NCBI GenBank assembly: GCA_036389375.1
Contig: DASVQA010000156.1
Span: 1-13,179, forward strand
Direction: 5' to 3'
Source of the DNA: QHXQ01 sp036389375
Lineage (GTDB): Bacteria; Acidobacteriota; Blastocatellia; Pyrinomonadales; Pyrinomonadaceae
DNA length: 13,179 nt
The notes below the pieces were generated by a model. That model did not search any database. It had not been told where the DNA came from and saw only the letters and a program-made list of their open reading frames with translations. Position numbers and translations under genes: made by a program. Below are positions 1 to 7,712 of this stretch, in pieces. Every line of letters starts with the position of its first letter. Position 1 is the stretch's first letter.

Positions 1-256
1 TCAGGCTGAAACTGCCACGATTTGTGCCGGGCAGAGCAAAGCCGATGCTCGTGATCGTGCCGACCGTGCCGGGCGCGACTGAGGTGTTGGTGATGGTGAA
101 GGTAAACTGATTGCCGGACAGCGAGTAGTTGGACACCAGCGCTGTAACGCCCGTGCCTCCGCGCCCGACCAAGGTGACTGTATCAGCTTTAGCGGCAGCA
201 TGTAGCGTCACTAAAAGCACTGCGGCTGCACTGGTTAACATCATTCTGCGAATCAT
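1..256 (-). CDS. Secreted beta-rich protein, N-terminal part (runs off window)
   Basis: An open frame of 85 codons continues past the left edge, so the C-terminus is missing. The start ATG at 254-256 is preceded on the minus strand by AGGGAG nine bases upstream. This supports it over the in-frame ATGs at 244 and 241. Residues 1-24 form a signal peptide: basic MIRR, a hydrophobic stretch around AAAVLLVTL, and an Ala-rich end with probable cleavage after AKA before DTVTL. The remainder is Thr/Val/Gly/Asn-rich with alternating strands (NQFTFTITNTS, then TITSIGFALPG), typical of extracellular beta-sandwich proteins. The IGFALPGTNRGSFSL stretch resembles, from memory, small PEP-CTERM-type surface proteins. 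A sorting signal would sit in the missing C-terminus, so this cannot be tested here. GC content is lower than in the neighbouring genes. Expression and export are likely; the function is unknown. Confidence 0.7.
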   Translation of the reverse strand, partial: MIRRMMLTSAAAVLLVTLHAAAKADTVTLVGRGGTGVTALVSNYSLSGNQFTFTITNTSVAPGTVGTITSIGFALPGTNRGSFSL

Positions 257-313
257 CTTTTTTGTCTCCCTGCCTAAAATTTTTGCCACGTCTGCACGCG
301 AAATAGAATTCGT

Positions 314-393
314 CAAGACCTGCCTTGCGTGAAAAGCCCAACACAGTCCGCCTACGGGCGACTGCGCGCACGAACTTGGGTTTTCTGGTCTCG
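314..393 (-). promoter_or_regulatory. Candidate structured 5' leader of the secreted-protein gene
   Basis: In the 216-base gap between murJ and the secreted-protein gene, the minus strand can fold into three nested helices. The outer helix pairs 387-393 with 314-320 (7 bp, one G-U). The middle helix pairs 376-384 with 332-341 (nine pairs, one bulged base). The inner hairpin pairs 357-364 with 344-352 around loop CGTA, with one bulged base. The internal loops are asymmetric (11 and 2 bases), as in regulatory RNAs. The start codon lies about 58 bases downstream of the outer helix, with a good ribosome binding site between them. I do not recognise a named riboswitch class. This could be an ordinary stable leader or chance pairing. 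The rest of 257-472 is AT-rich with no clear promoter match. Confidence 0.35.
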
Positions 394-472
394 CTCTATT
401 GAAACCGATAATGGCGATATATTTCCGAAGAATTAGAATGAAATCTTAATCTGAAGGAAAATGCCCGAATTC

Positions 473-2242
473 TTAGCGGTGGCGCAGCCGTGTGAGACGG
501 TTCAGCAGAGTGCGCAGTTCGGGTAGACCAAAGAGGAAGGTGACGGCGAAATAGATCAGCCCGTAAGGAATAAGCACGAGCGCGGCGACGATGAAGGGTT
601 GACGCGTTGGCAGCGCGAGCTTGATGCCCCAGCCAGCGGCGGCCCCGGCGGCAGCCGCCACCCAGAGCTTGACGACGAAACTCGCAGGCAGCCCCGTCCG
701 CCCGATCCGCCGGTTCAATTTGCGCCGCAGCAGATAGAACTCGACCCAGCCGGAGACCCCGGCTGAGGCGGTCAAGCCCACGACGCCCCATTTCAGATCA
801 ACGCCGAGCGCGCGTGGCAACGGCAGCGCGCACAGGTAGCCGAGCGCAATCGTGAGGGCGACGCGGACGACGGCGAACAGCAGCGGCGTGCGCGTATCGT
901 GGAGCGCATAGTAGGTGGAAGAGTAGAGCCGGCCGAGCGTGGAGGCGAGCAAGCCTACGGTCGAGCCGGCGAGGATGGCCCAGACCCAGCGCGTGTCCGC
1001 TTCGGTGAACTTCCCCGTGCGATAGAGCACGCCGACGATGATGTCGCCCAGCGCGAGGAAGGCCATGGACGAGGGCACGATGAAGAAAGCGATCTGGCGC
1101 AAGCCCGCTTCGAGTCGGCTGCGCAACTGCGTGGCGCGTTCCTCGACGTTGCCCTTCGCGCTCGCCATCGCGGGTAACTCGGCGGCCGACACCGACATGC
1201 CGAACAGACTCACGGGCAGCGTGTAGAGGCTCTGCGTGTAAGCGAGCGCGGCGACCGCGCCTTGGCCCAACAGGCTCGCCAGCATGGCGTCCACGAAGGC
1301 GCTGATCTGCACGACGCCGCGACTGATGAAGACGGGCACGAAATTGCGAATCACCTCGCGCACGTGTTGCGAGACGAAGTCGAGCACGGGGCGCAGGCGT
1401 TTGAGTAAGCGCAAGACCGTCGGCAGTTGTACGCCAAACTGCAAGGCGCTGCCGACGACCGACCCCCAGGCGGTGTAGATCGCCAGTTGACCGAGTGTCG
1501 CTTCGCTCGTGTTGCGTCGCCCGAAGAAGATGAGCGTGCTGATGATGGCCAGATTCCACAGGACGGGCGCGGTGTACGAGAGAAAGAAGCGCCGATGGCT
1601 GTTGAGTACGCCGAGACACCAGGCGGAGAGCACAAGCAGCCCGGTGCTGGGGAAGAAGATGCGGACGAGCGTGATGGTCAGGTCGCGTTTGCTGCCCGTG
1701 TAGCCGAGTGCGATGACGCTGATGATGTAGGGCGTGAGCAGCACGCCGAGCAGGACGAGCACTGACGTGACGAGCGCGAGGATCGAAAAGACGGCGCTGG
1801 CCACGTGGTCGGCTTCCGCGTCTTCGTCGTGCGCGAGCAGCCCGGCGTAGACGGGGATGAACGAAGCGGAGAGCGCGCCCTCGCCGAAGACGTTCTGCAA
1901 AAAGTTCGGGATGCGGAGGGCGACGTTGAAGGCATCGCCCACGTCGGTCGTGCCGAAGTAGTGAGCCATGACGCGCTGGCGCACAAGCCCGACGATGCGG
2001 CTGAGCAGAATGCCCGCCATGACGAGGAAGGCGTGCTTGTCCGTGCCGGCTTCACGCTCGCGCGTCGCCTGCGCCTGCTCGGCGGGGAACTCGCCCGTCA
2101 CCGCGCCGATGGGCACGTCCGTCTCGCCCGCAATGACGCTCGCGTCCTCTGCTGCTATGTGCGGCTCAGTCTCATCACCCTTGCGTTCTGGCCGGTGATG
2201 AGTTGATGTCGGCCCGTCGGTCGGCTGCGCTTCGTCTGGCAA
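473..2242 (-). CDS. murJ: Lipid II flippase MurJ (MviN family)
   Basis: Inner-membrane MOP-superfamily flippase that moves lipid II to the periplasmic face for peptidoglycan synthesis. The 589-residue chain has about 14 hydrophobic segments from residue 70 onward. The N-terminal MurJ signature is clear: SRIVGLVRQRVMAHYFG, then DAFNVALRIPNFLQNVFGEG and ALSASFIPVY (residues 81-132), including the Arg and Asp residues of the central cavity. SRGVVQISAFVDAMLASLLG is a further conserved transmembrane stretch. Residues 1-69 are a hydrophilic acidic extension not found in short MurJ proteins. The start is TTG at 2240-2242, with AGGA ten bases upstream. No ATG is available upstream, so the start could be a later codon in the extension. 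It follows the response regulator by 19 bases and is probably co-transcribed with it. Confidence 0.93.
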   Translation of the reverse strand: MPDEAQPTDGPTSTHHRPERKGDETEPHIAAEDASVIAGETDVPIGAVTGEFPAEQAQATREREAGTDKHAFLVMAGILLSRIVGLVRQRVMAHYFGTTDVGDAFNVALRIPNFLQNVFGEGALSASFIPVYAGLLAHDEDAEADHVASAVFSILALVTSVLVLLGVLLTPYIISVIALGYTGSKRDLTITLVRIFFPSTGLLVLSAWCLGVLNSHRRFFLSYTAPVLWNLAIISTLIFFGRRNTSEATLGQLAIYTAWGSVVGSALQFGVQLPTVLRLLKRLRPVLDFVSQHVREVIRNFVPVFISRGVVQISAFVDAMLASLLGQGAVAALAYTQSLYTLPVSLFGMSVSAAELPAMASAKGNVEERATQLRSRLEAGLRQIAFFIVPSSMAFLALGDIIVGVLYRTGKFTEADTRWVWAILAGSTVGLLASTLGRLYSSTYYALHDTRTPLLFAVVRVALTIALGYLCALPLPRALGVDLKWGVVGLTASAGVSGWVEFYLLRRKLNRRIGRTGLPASFVVKLWVAAAAGAAAGWGIKLALPTRQPFIVAALVLIPYGLIYFAVTFLFGLPELRTLLNRLTRLRHR

Positions 2243-2261
2243 GTCGGGTTTATCCTGTGAG

Positions 2262-3641
2262 TTAAAGTTCGTAATCCTTGATCTTCGTTAAGAGCGTCTT
2301 GTAGCTGACGCCGAGCGTTTCGGCGGCGCGCGTCTTGTTGCCTTCGTGCGCGGCGAGCGCGGCGGCGATCTTGCGGCGCTCGACGTGGCGCACGGCGCGC
2401 TCGGCCACTTCCGCGAGCGTGCCGGATGAATCCAACTCAGCAAACGATGCGCCCGCTTCATCTGTTCCGCCCGCGCTGCTGGCAGGCAGGCTCAGGTCGT
2501 GCGGCTCAAGCGTCGGCGCGTCGGCGAGAATGCAGGCGCGCTCGATGGCGTTCTCAAGTTCGCGGACGTTGCCGGGCCAGTCGTGGCGGCGGAGCACTTC
2601 GACGGTCGCCTCGCTCAAGGCCGCCGCGTGCCCGCGCAACTCCTGCCCGAACTGCGCGGCGAAGTGGCGCGCCAGCAGCAGCACATCGTCGCCGCGTGTG
2701 CGGAGCGGGGGGATCTCGACGGGGAAAACGGCCAGCCGAAAATAGAGGTCGCGGCGAAACTCGCCCCGCTCGGCCGCATGTTGCAGTGCGCGGTTGGTCG
2801 CCGCGACGATCCGCACGTCCACCGGCACGGTCACGCGCCCGCCGATGCGGTCAACGGTCTTCTCTTCAATCGCGCGCAGGAGTTTGCCCTGCACGGCGAG
2901 CGGCAGTTCGCCGATCTCGTCGAGGAAGACCGTGCCGCCGGAGGCGAGTTCAAACTCGCCGGGGCGGCGGTCGGTCGCGCCGGTGAACGCGCCGCGCTCG
3001 TGCCCGAAGAGTTCTGATTCGATGAGCGTCTCAGGGATCGCGGCGCAGTTGATGGCGACGAACGGTTTATCGCGGCGCGGGCTGAGATGATGGACGGCGC
3101 GGGCGAAGAGTTCTTTGCCCGTGCCCGATTCGCCGAGCAGGAGCACGGTCGCTTCCGTCGGCGCAACGCGTTGCGTCTCGGCGACGGCGCGTTTGATCGC
3201 GTCCGATTCACCGATGATGCGCGGGAAACCGTAGCGGCGCGACCATTCTTCGCGCAACAGCATGTTTTCGGTGCGCAGACGCGCCTGTTCCAGCGCGCGC
3301 TCAACTAAGAGCAACAGGTGATTCGAGTCCACCGGCTTTTGCAGAAAATCGTGTGCGCCCTCTTTCATCGCCTGCACCGCCTCGTCAATCGAACCGTAGG
3401 CGGTCATCACGACGACGGGCGCGAACGGATCGGCCGCGCGGGCGGCGCGCAGCACGTCGAGACCTGAACCGTGCGGCATACGCAGGTCGGTCAGCACGAG
3501 CCGATAGGGCGCGCGCGCGATCTCTTGCAGCGCGGCGCGTGCGTCCGCCGCTTCGGTGACGCCGTAGCCCGCATGCTCAAGCGTCAGCCGCAGCACCCGC
3601 CGCAAACTCTCCTTGTCCTCGACGAGCAGAATGTCAGGCAT
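2262..3641 (-). CDS. NtrC-family sigma54-dependent response regulator
   Basis: Complete 459-residue three-domain activator. The receiver domain (about 1-115) has the acidic pair E8/D9, phospho-acceptor D52 in LVLTDLRMP, T80 and K102. The AAA+ domain has Walker A GESGTGKE (170-177), the sigma54-contacting GAFTGA loop (217-222) and Walker B GGTVFLDE (235-242). A Fis-type helix-turn-helix lies at the C-terminus (NKTRAAETLGVSYKTLLTKI). All catalytic residues are present, so it should hydrolyse ATP and remodel RNA polymerase-sigma54. No histidine kinase is encoded in the window. Directly upstream is a minor-pilin operon carrying a sigma54 promoter, so a PilR-like role is plausible but is an inference. 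The ATG has no Shine-Dalgarno sequence, because the heptad-repeat hairpin occupies the leader up to six bases from it. murJ follows after 19 bases. Confidence 0.92.
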   Translation of the reverse strand: MPDILLVEDKESLRRVLRLTLEHAGYGVTEAADARAALQEIARAPYRLVLTDLRMPHGSGLDVLRAARAADPFAPVVVMTAYGSIDEAVQAMKEGAHDFLQKPVDSNHLLLLVERALEQARLRTENMLLREEWSRRYGFPRIIGESDAIKRAVAETQRVAPTEATVLLLGESGTGKELFARAVHHLSPRRDKPFVAINCAAIPETLIESELFGHERGAFTGATDRRPGEFELASGGTVFLDEIGELPLAVQGKLLRAIEEKTVDRIGGRVTVPVDVRIVAATNRALQHAAERGEFRRDLYFRLAVFPVEIPPLRTRGDDVLLLARHFAAQFGQELRGHAAALSEATVEVLRRHDWPGNVRELENAIERACILADAPTLEPHDLSLPASSAGGTDEAGASFAELDSSGTLAEVAERAVRHVERRKIAAALAAHEGNKTRAAETLGVSYKTLLTKIKDYEL

Positions 3642-3646
3642 AAAAG

Positions 3647-3746
3647 CAGAGGTCAGAGGTTAGAGGTTAGCGGTCAGAAGTTTAGTGCAAATCAGTCTCT
3701 GTTTCTAACTGATCTCTAACCTCTGACCTTTAACCTCTAACCTCTG
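3647..3746. repeat. Heptad-repeat inverted element, copy A
   Basis: The left arm (3647-3684) is a run of 7-base units such as GAGGTCA and GAGGTTA. The right arm (3706-3746) is its imperfect reverse complement, with units such as TAACCTC and TGACCTC. About 27 of the first 32 positions of the arms pair. The spacer (3685-3705) is unrelated sequence. The element begins six bases upstream of the response-regulator start codon and would be essentially its whole 5' leader. It shares unit sequence with the copy at 8383-8456. Confidence 0.85.
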
Positions 3747-3754
3747 TTGTCCTC

Positions 3755-3783
3755 ATCGTTCATCATTCCGGCGGGGCTGTCAA
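3755..3783 (-). promoter_or_regulatory. Candidate sigma70 promoter for response regulator-murJ
   Basis: On the minus strand a perfect -35 TTGACA (3783 to 3778) is followed by a 17-base spacer and a weak -10 AACGAT (3760 to 3755; three of six consensus bases, including the key second A and final T). Transcription would start near 3748, just before the heptad-repeat hairpin. The site lies between the pilin-operon terminator hairpin and the regulator gene, which fits an independent promoter. Confidence 0.45.
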
Positions 3784-3806
3784 GCGAGATGATTTCACAG
3801 ATAAAG

Positions 3807-3848
3807 AGCAGCGGGCCGCGCTCAATCAAACGAGTGCGGCCCGCTGCT
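3807..3848 (-). terminator. Terminator hairpin after the minor-pilin operon
   Basis: A perfect 13-bp GC-rich inverted repeat (3807-3819 with 3836-3848) surrounds a 16-base loop. It lies 22 bases after the stop codon of the PilX-like gene. On the minus strand it is followed by CTTTAT, a short imperfect T tract, so it looks like an intrinsic terminator with a weak tail. An alternative pairing (GCTCAA with TTGAGC) overlaps it. Confidence 0.65.
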
Positions 3849-3869
3849 GTTGAGCGTTTCTATGCGGCG

Positions 3870-5699
3870 TCAGTATTCGAGGATGCCGGTGACGCGCGAG
3901 CCGAGCGTGCCGAGCGCGCGATCAATTGATTGCGAGTTGAACTCTACGTCGGAACTGCCGCCGCCGTCTGTGTTGAAGGTAGGCGCGAGAAAAGGGTGCG
4001 CGAGGTTGTTCTCGCTGGTGGGCCAAGTGCGTTGGAAACTGGCGACGACGATTGCGCCGTCGAGATTGCCGCTGCCCCCGCCCGTGCGGTTCATGTAGCC
4101 TTCGCCCATGACGAGGATGACACCGTCAAAGGCCGGATTGCCGCTCAGGTTCAGCTTGCCGGTCACGACGAGCAGACCTGCGCCGCCGCTCAGGTTGCAA
4201 TCGCCGTCAACGAACGTGAAGACCGGGTTGGTGGTCGTGCCTTCGTTGGACGAGTAGGCCGTGCCCGCCGCCGGTTTGAAGTAGCGCCCTTCGCCCATCG
4301 CCGTCACCTGCAAGTCGTTGAGGAAGTCGCGCGCCGCGTCGGCCGTCTTGAGAAAGTAGGGCGTCTCCACCGTCTGCGTCGTCATCGAGCCGGTAGCTGT
4401 GCCGTCCATGATGCCGATCTGCGCCGAGCCGGTCATCGTGCCCGGCTTACTCGTGCCGCTCACAACCGTGTTGTAGTCGCACTGTTGGACGGCGATGGCG
4501 GGGCGCGCAGGTTTGGGCGGCGTCCCTTTGTCGTGACCCGTATAATTTTTCGCGTTGCTGTTGCCGCTGCTGAAATTCATCGGGCTGCAATCGTCCGCGC
4601 CGCGCAAGGTGAGCGCCGCAGGCGGGTCAATATCAATGTCCGCGCGCCCGATTGACATCTCCAACTGCTTGCGCGCGAAGTTCGGGCCGAAGCCGACCGA
4701 GCGGACAACGACGCGGCGCGGCTCGGGCGCGATGAACTGGGCCTGTACCTGTTGCGTTACGGCCGCGCCGACGCTGGGACAGGCCACGTTTAGACTGTTC
4801 GCGTTCAGCCCCGTGATGGTGATGGTCGTACCCTCGACTTTGAGCGAAGGGATCGGCACGTTGACGTGGAACAGTTGACCGGGACACGAGAGCACATTCG
4901 GCGTGCCCAGCGACAGTTTATAAGTGGCCGTGCCGTTCCAGGGCGCGGTCTGGTTGACGGTCAGACGAAAATCAACGAACTGCAAGAGCGAAAGCGTGAG
5001 CGAGGCGAGCGGCGTGAGCTTCTCGACGCGGAACGAACCGAGATCGGCGGTCACGGGCGGATAGGCGTTGATGGTCGCGCTCAACTTCGGCTGGTAGGTG
5101 ATCACGATAAAGTCGGGCGCGATGCCGAGCCTGATCTGCGTCGGGCTAAGGATCGTGCCGGGGATGCCGTTGAGACCGAGAAACTCGCCGGAGGTGCTGT
5201 AGGTGATCTGGTTGCTCCGGTCAGGGTCGAAGGCGGCGGCGCGAAACGAGGTGTTGGTGTCCGGGTCAACGGTGACGACACCGGTCGAGATGTTCTTCAC
5301 GTTATAAGGCAGCCAGCCGACGAAGCGGCAGGGGCTGGGCGCGGTGGGCGTGTCGGTGACGCACGGCTGGTTGTTGGGCGAGCGCCCTGCGCCGTTCGAG
5401 AGGTCGGGCGTGATGGCCGTGCGCAGACTCATGCGCGTGTTGTTGGCAACGGCGCTGTCGTGTGCGAGGTTGCCGCGCAGGGCGTTCAAGACCATTTGCA
5501 GACCGGCCTCGGCAGCGTAGTAAGCCTGCTTCTCGGCGGTCGCGTCCATCGTGGTCGTGCCGTTCATAGCGGTTGACATGATGAGCGCGCCGCCGACGGC
5601 AAAGACCAGCGTGGCGACGAGCAGCATCATCAACAGCGCCGCGCCGCGCTCACTCCGGCGCGCGCTTGGCTTCCGTCCGGCGTTCATCTTCAGCAACAT
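3870..5699 (-). CDS. Giant PilX/GspK-like minor pilin
   Basis: 609 residues; most PilX proteins are under 250. A short basic leader precedes ERGAALLMMLLV, with probable prepilin peptidase cleavage after Gly19. A hydrophobic helix runs to about residue 42, followed by the PilX hallmark YYAAEAGLQ (60-68). The mature protein has no Glu at position +5, as is known for GspK-type tip pseudopilins. The large periplasmic region is Thr/Ser/Gly-rich and predicted beta, with several cysteines that may form disulfides. Near the C-terminus, alternating strand segments (GLLVVTGKLNLSGNPAF, then GVILVMGEG and GAIVVASF) resemble the repeats of other long PilX-like proteins. The ATG at 5697-5699 has AGGTG seven bases upstream. 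It is the last gene of the operon and is followed by a terminator hairpin. A pilus-tip or adhesive role is likely. Confidence 0.75.
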   Translation of the reverse strand: MLLKMNAGRKPSARRSERGAALLMMLLVATLVFAVGGALIMSTAMNGTTTMDATAEKQAYYAAEAGLQMVLNALRGNLAHDSAVANNTRMSLRTAITPDLSNGAGRSPNNQPCVTDTPTAPSPCRFVGWLPYNVKNISTGVVTVDPDTNTSFRAAAFDPDRSNQITYSTSGEFLGLNGIPGTILSPTQIRLGIAPDFIVITYQPKLSATINAYPPVTADLGSFRVEKLTPLASLTLSLLQFVDFRLTVNQTAPWNGTATYKLSLGTPNVLSCPGQLFHVNVPIPSLKVEGTTITITGLNANSLNVACPSVGAAVTQQVQAQFIAPEPRRVVVRSVGFGPNFARKQLEMSIGRADIDIDPPAALTLRGADDCSPMNFSSGNSNAKNYTGHDKGTPPKPARPAIAVQQCDYNTVVSGTSKPGTMTGSAQIGIMDGTATGSMTTQTVETPYFLKTADAARDFLNDLQVTAMGEGRYFKPAAGTAYSSNEGTTTNPVFTFVDGDCNLSGGAGLLVVTGKLNLSGNPAFDGVILVMGEGYMNRTGGGSGNLDGAIVVASFQRTWPTSENNLAHPFLAPTFNTDGGGSSDVEFNSQSIDRALGTLGSRVTGILEY

Positions 5700-5756
5700 A
5701 GCGATGCACCTGTCAAGGTAAGTCTTGCGGAGCGGGCCGACTCAAAAGATCATGGC

Positions 5757-6509
5757 TCAAAAGGTCACGGCGGTGGCGTTGCGCAGTTGCACGTCCGAGG
5801 TCAACTGCTGGACGGCCGGCGCTTGGTAACTGTTCGAGCCGGGCACGCCCACCGCCGGGAGATCGACGCAGACGGAGACGACGATGTAGCGCGCCTGTGC
5901 GGGCGGCACTTCGCCGATGGCGACGCCGCCCGGCTTGTCCCGCACGTCCGCGATGTCGCAGACAGGCACGCCGCCCGCGTATGTCACCGTCGGCGTATAG
6001 ACGACTTTCTCTGCGAAGTAGCGCAGGGTAAACGAATCAATGGGATTGGCCAGCACGGTCGTCGTTGCGCTGTTCACGTCGTAGCGCGCGATGTAGCGTC
6101 GTCCGTTCGCCGCATCGTTGACGAAACTGAATAGCACGTCCTCGTCCTGACTGCCGGGGGACTCCGGTGTTGCGCCGCCGTTGAAGCGGTCGGAGTTGGT
6201 GAGGATGCGGATCGCCGTATTGTCCGAATCAGCCGCGACGATGCCGTTCTGCGGCGCGCCGGGCGGTAGCTCGTAACCGGCATTGGCGATCTCGCCCGTC
6301 ATCGTGTTGAGCGCGCGGCGCACGTCCGCGATGGCCTCCGACCTGCGATCCTCACGCACACGCAGATTGAGCGACGCGGCCAAGAGCGTGACGGCCAGAC
6401 CCGTCACGACGGTCGTCACCGCGAGCGCGATCATCATTTCGAGCAGCGTGAAGCCCGCCGCGCGGCCGGCCCGCACTTCAGTCGTTCGCTTCGATGCCAA
6501 CATGTTCAT
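5757..6509 (-). CDS. PilW/GspJ-like minor pilin
   Basis: 250 residues with a class III prepilin signal: leader MNMLASKRTTEVRAGRAAG, then cleavage before FTLLEMMIALAV with Phe at +1 and Glu at +5 (E24). A long N-terminal helix continues to RREDRR-like polar sequence and the RRALNTMTGEIANAGY segment typical of PilW. The globular beta domain contains two cysteines (PVCDI and SVCVDL) that could form the usual pilin disulfide. It follows the PilV-like gene by 33 bases and precedes the PilX-like gene by 57 bases. A weak GAGA ribosome binding site lies six bases before the ATG. Expected role: part of the minor-pilin priming and tip complex in the inner membrane and pilus tip. Confidence 0.85.
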   Translation of the reverse strand: MNMLASKRTTEVRAGRAAGFTLLEMMIALAVTTVVTGLAVTLLAASLNLRVREDRRSEAIADVRRALNTMTGEIANAGYELPPGAPQNGIVAADSDNTAIRILTNSDRFNGGATPESPGSQDEDVLFSFVNDAANGRRYIARYDVNSATTTVLANPIDSFTLRYFAEKVVYTPTVTYAGGVPVCDIADVRDKPGGVAIGEVPPAQARYIVVSVCVDLPAVGVPGSNSYQAPAVQQLTSDVQLRNATAVTF

Positions 6510-6542
6510 CGTTTATCTCGCGCGTGCGGAAGATCGCTCAGG

Positions 6543-7076
6543 TCAGTATGGCCCGCGCAGGAGCGTGGCGCGCTGCGCCGTCACGCTGATGGCGTTCGCC
6601 GTCCACGGTATGCCGCTGCGCAACGGTGTGACGCGGATGGTGATCGTCTTAAGCGTGGGGCGTGTGATCAATCCCACCGTGATGTTGTTCGAGTTGGTGA
6701 CGGTTTTGGTCGCCGTGTAAGCGCGCGTGCCGCTGTGGCACGGATTGGTCTGGTCGCAGATGGACGCATTGCTCACGGGGTCGAGCAGCGGATCGTCGAA
6801 CCCGACGGCGCGCAACTCTTCCAACTGTTGCTGCGCGATGGCGAGCGCCATGCTGCGCTCGCTCGCGCCCGTGTTGTAGCGCACGGCGTAGATGAACAGA
6901 GACGTTGCGCCGAGACCCACGATCATCATTAGCAGGAGCGCGATCATCGTCTCGATCAGGGTAAAGCCGGCCGTGCGCGCCGCGCTTGCGTGCGTGGCCG
7001 CGCTGCTGCGGCATAGTCGTGCGTGGGTTGCGGTGCGCGCGCGTGGCATAACAGATTGAAGCATCCTTTGGCGCAT
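6543..7076 (-). CDS. PilV/GspI-like minor pilin
   Basis: 177 residues with a prepilin motif AARTAG then FTLIETMIALLLMM: cleavage after G37, Phe at +1, Glu at +5 (E42). The polar segment ALAIAQQQLEELRAVGF after the helix is typical of PilV/GspI. A cysteine pair in SICDQTNPCHSG suggests a small disulfide loop. The first ATG (7074-7076) lies three bases after the upstream stop and gives an unusually long 37-residue leader. In-frame ATGs at 7064 and 7049 would give leaders of 33 and 28 residues. None has a convincing Shine-Dalgarno sequence; an AGGA lies 14 bases before the 7049 ATG. The start is therefore uncertain, but the gene is not. Confidence 0.83.
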   Translation of the reverse strand: MRQRMLQSVMPRARTATHARLCRSSAATHASAARTAGFTLIETMIALLLMMIVGLGATSLFIYAVRYNTGASERSMALAIAQQQLEELRAVGFDDPLLDPVSNASICDQTNPCHSGTRAYTATKTVTNSNNITVGLITRPTLKTITIRVTPLRSGIPWTANAISVTAQRATLLRGPY

Positions 7077-7079
7077 ATG

Positions 7080-7712
7080 CTAGTTGCCGGCCGTGACCGT
7101 CGTCGCAGGCGGCGCGGGCGTTGGTGGCGGCGGTGGGAAGGGCGTCGCGGCGAAGGTCGGCAGATTGTTCTGCGCGGCGCTGTTAATGGTTATATCGCCG
7201 CCACCCGCGACGGCCAGCGAGATGGGCGGCATCCAGTTGCGCGCGCCGCCCTGATTGTCAACGCCCTGTAAGGTGAACGTGATGTCGCCGGCGATGCGTC
7301 CGCGCCAGTCGAACTGCGCTGCGGCGGGCATCGGGTTGGTGATGAAGTTAACGCCGGGCGGCAACGTCACAACGCGCAGGTCGGCGGCGTCAAAATTATT
7401 GTCGTTGTTGGCATCGGTCAGACCGTCGCCGTTCAGGTCTAGCCCGACCTCGTAGCTCGCGGCGTTGAGCACACGGATGCGCGCCGTGCCGTGCCGGCGC
7501 ATGGCGTCGGCCCGCGCCTTCTCGATATAGCCCTGCAACTCGTGCGCGGCATTGATGAGTCGCGTGTTCTCGCGGGTGCGGATGATGTTGAAGACGGCGA
7601 AGCCGGCGATGATAGCCATGACCGTCACTGTGAGCAGCAACTCGATCATGCTAAAGCCGGCCGCGCGCGGCGCACGGCCCTCGGTGTCGTTCTTCATAGC
7701 GCGCTCGTGCAT
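7080..7712 (-). CDS. FimT/GspH-like minor pilin with calcium-loop-like insert
   Basis: First gene of the pilin operon; 210 residues from the ATG at 7710-7712. That start has GGAG six bases upstream and gives a 19-residue leader ending AAG. The reading frame stays open to 7883, but the sigma54 promoter lies inside that extension, so the longer start is unlikely. The mature N-terminus is FSMIELLLTVTVMAIIAGFA with Glu at +5, followed by a GspH-type helix. Residues 92-112 contain an aspartate/asparagine-rich loop (DLNGDGLTD, then FDAADL) that matches an EF-hand or dockerin-like calcium-binding pattern. The C-terminus is a Pro-rich tail (PFPPPPPTPAPP). Probable role: minor pilin of the pilus-tip priming complex, possibly calcium-stabilised. 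Confidence 0.82.
   Translation of the reverse strand: MHERAMKNDTEGRAPRAAGFSMIELLLTVTVMAIIAGFAVFNIIRTRENTRLINAAHELQGYIEKARADAMRRHGTARIRVLNAASYEVGLDLNGDGLTDANNDNNFDAADLRVVTLPPGVNFITNPMPAAAQFDWRGRIAGDITFTLQGVDNQGGARNWMPPISLAVAGGGDITINSAAQNNLPTFAATPFPPPPPTPAPPATTVTAGN

Noticed and set aside
314..393. Leader compared with the cyclic di-GMP-I (GEMM) riboswitch because of a CACGCAAGGC segment
   Set aside because: The conserved GGCAAACC segment and the GAAA-capped helix are missing, so I keep it only as an unnamed structured leader.
3647..3746. Tandem short units considered as a CRISPR array
   Set aside because: The units are seven bases with no spacers and occur in inverted arms. No cas genes are present.
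3930..5576. Long plus-strand open frames (241 and 236 residues) opposite the PilX-like gene
   Set aside because: They are Arg/Gly/Val/Ala-rich mirror frames of a GC-rich gene, with no domain or ribosome binding site. The minus-strand frame has clear pilin features.
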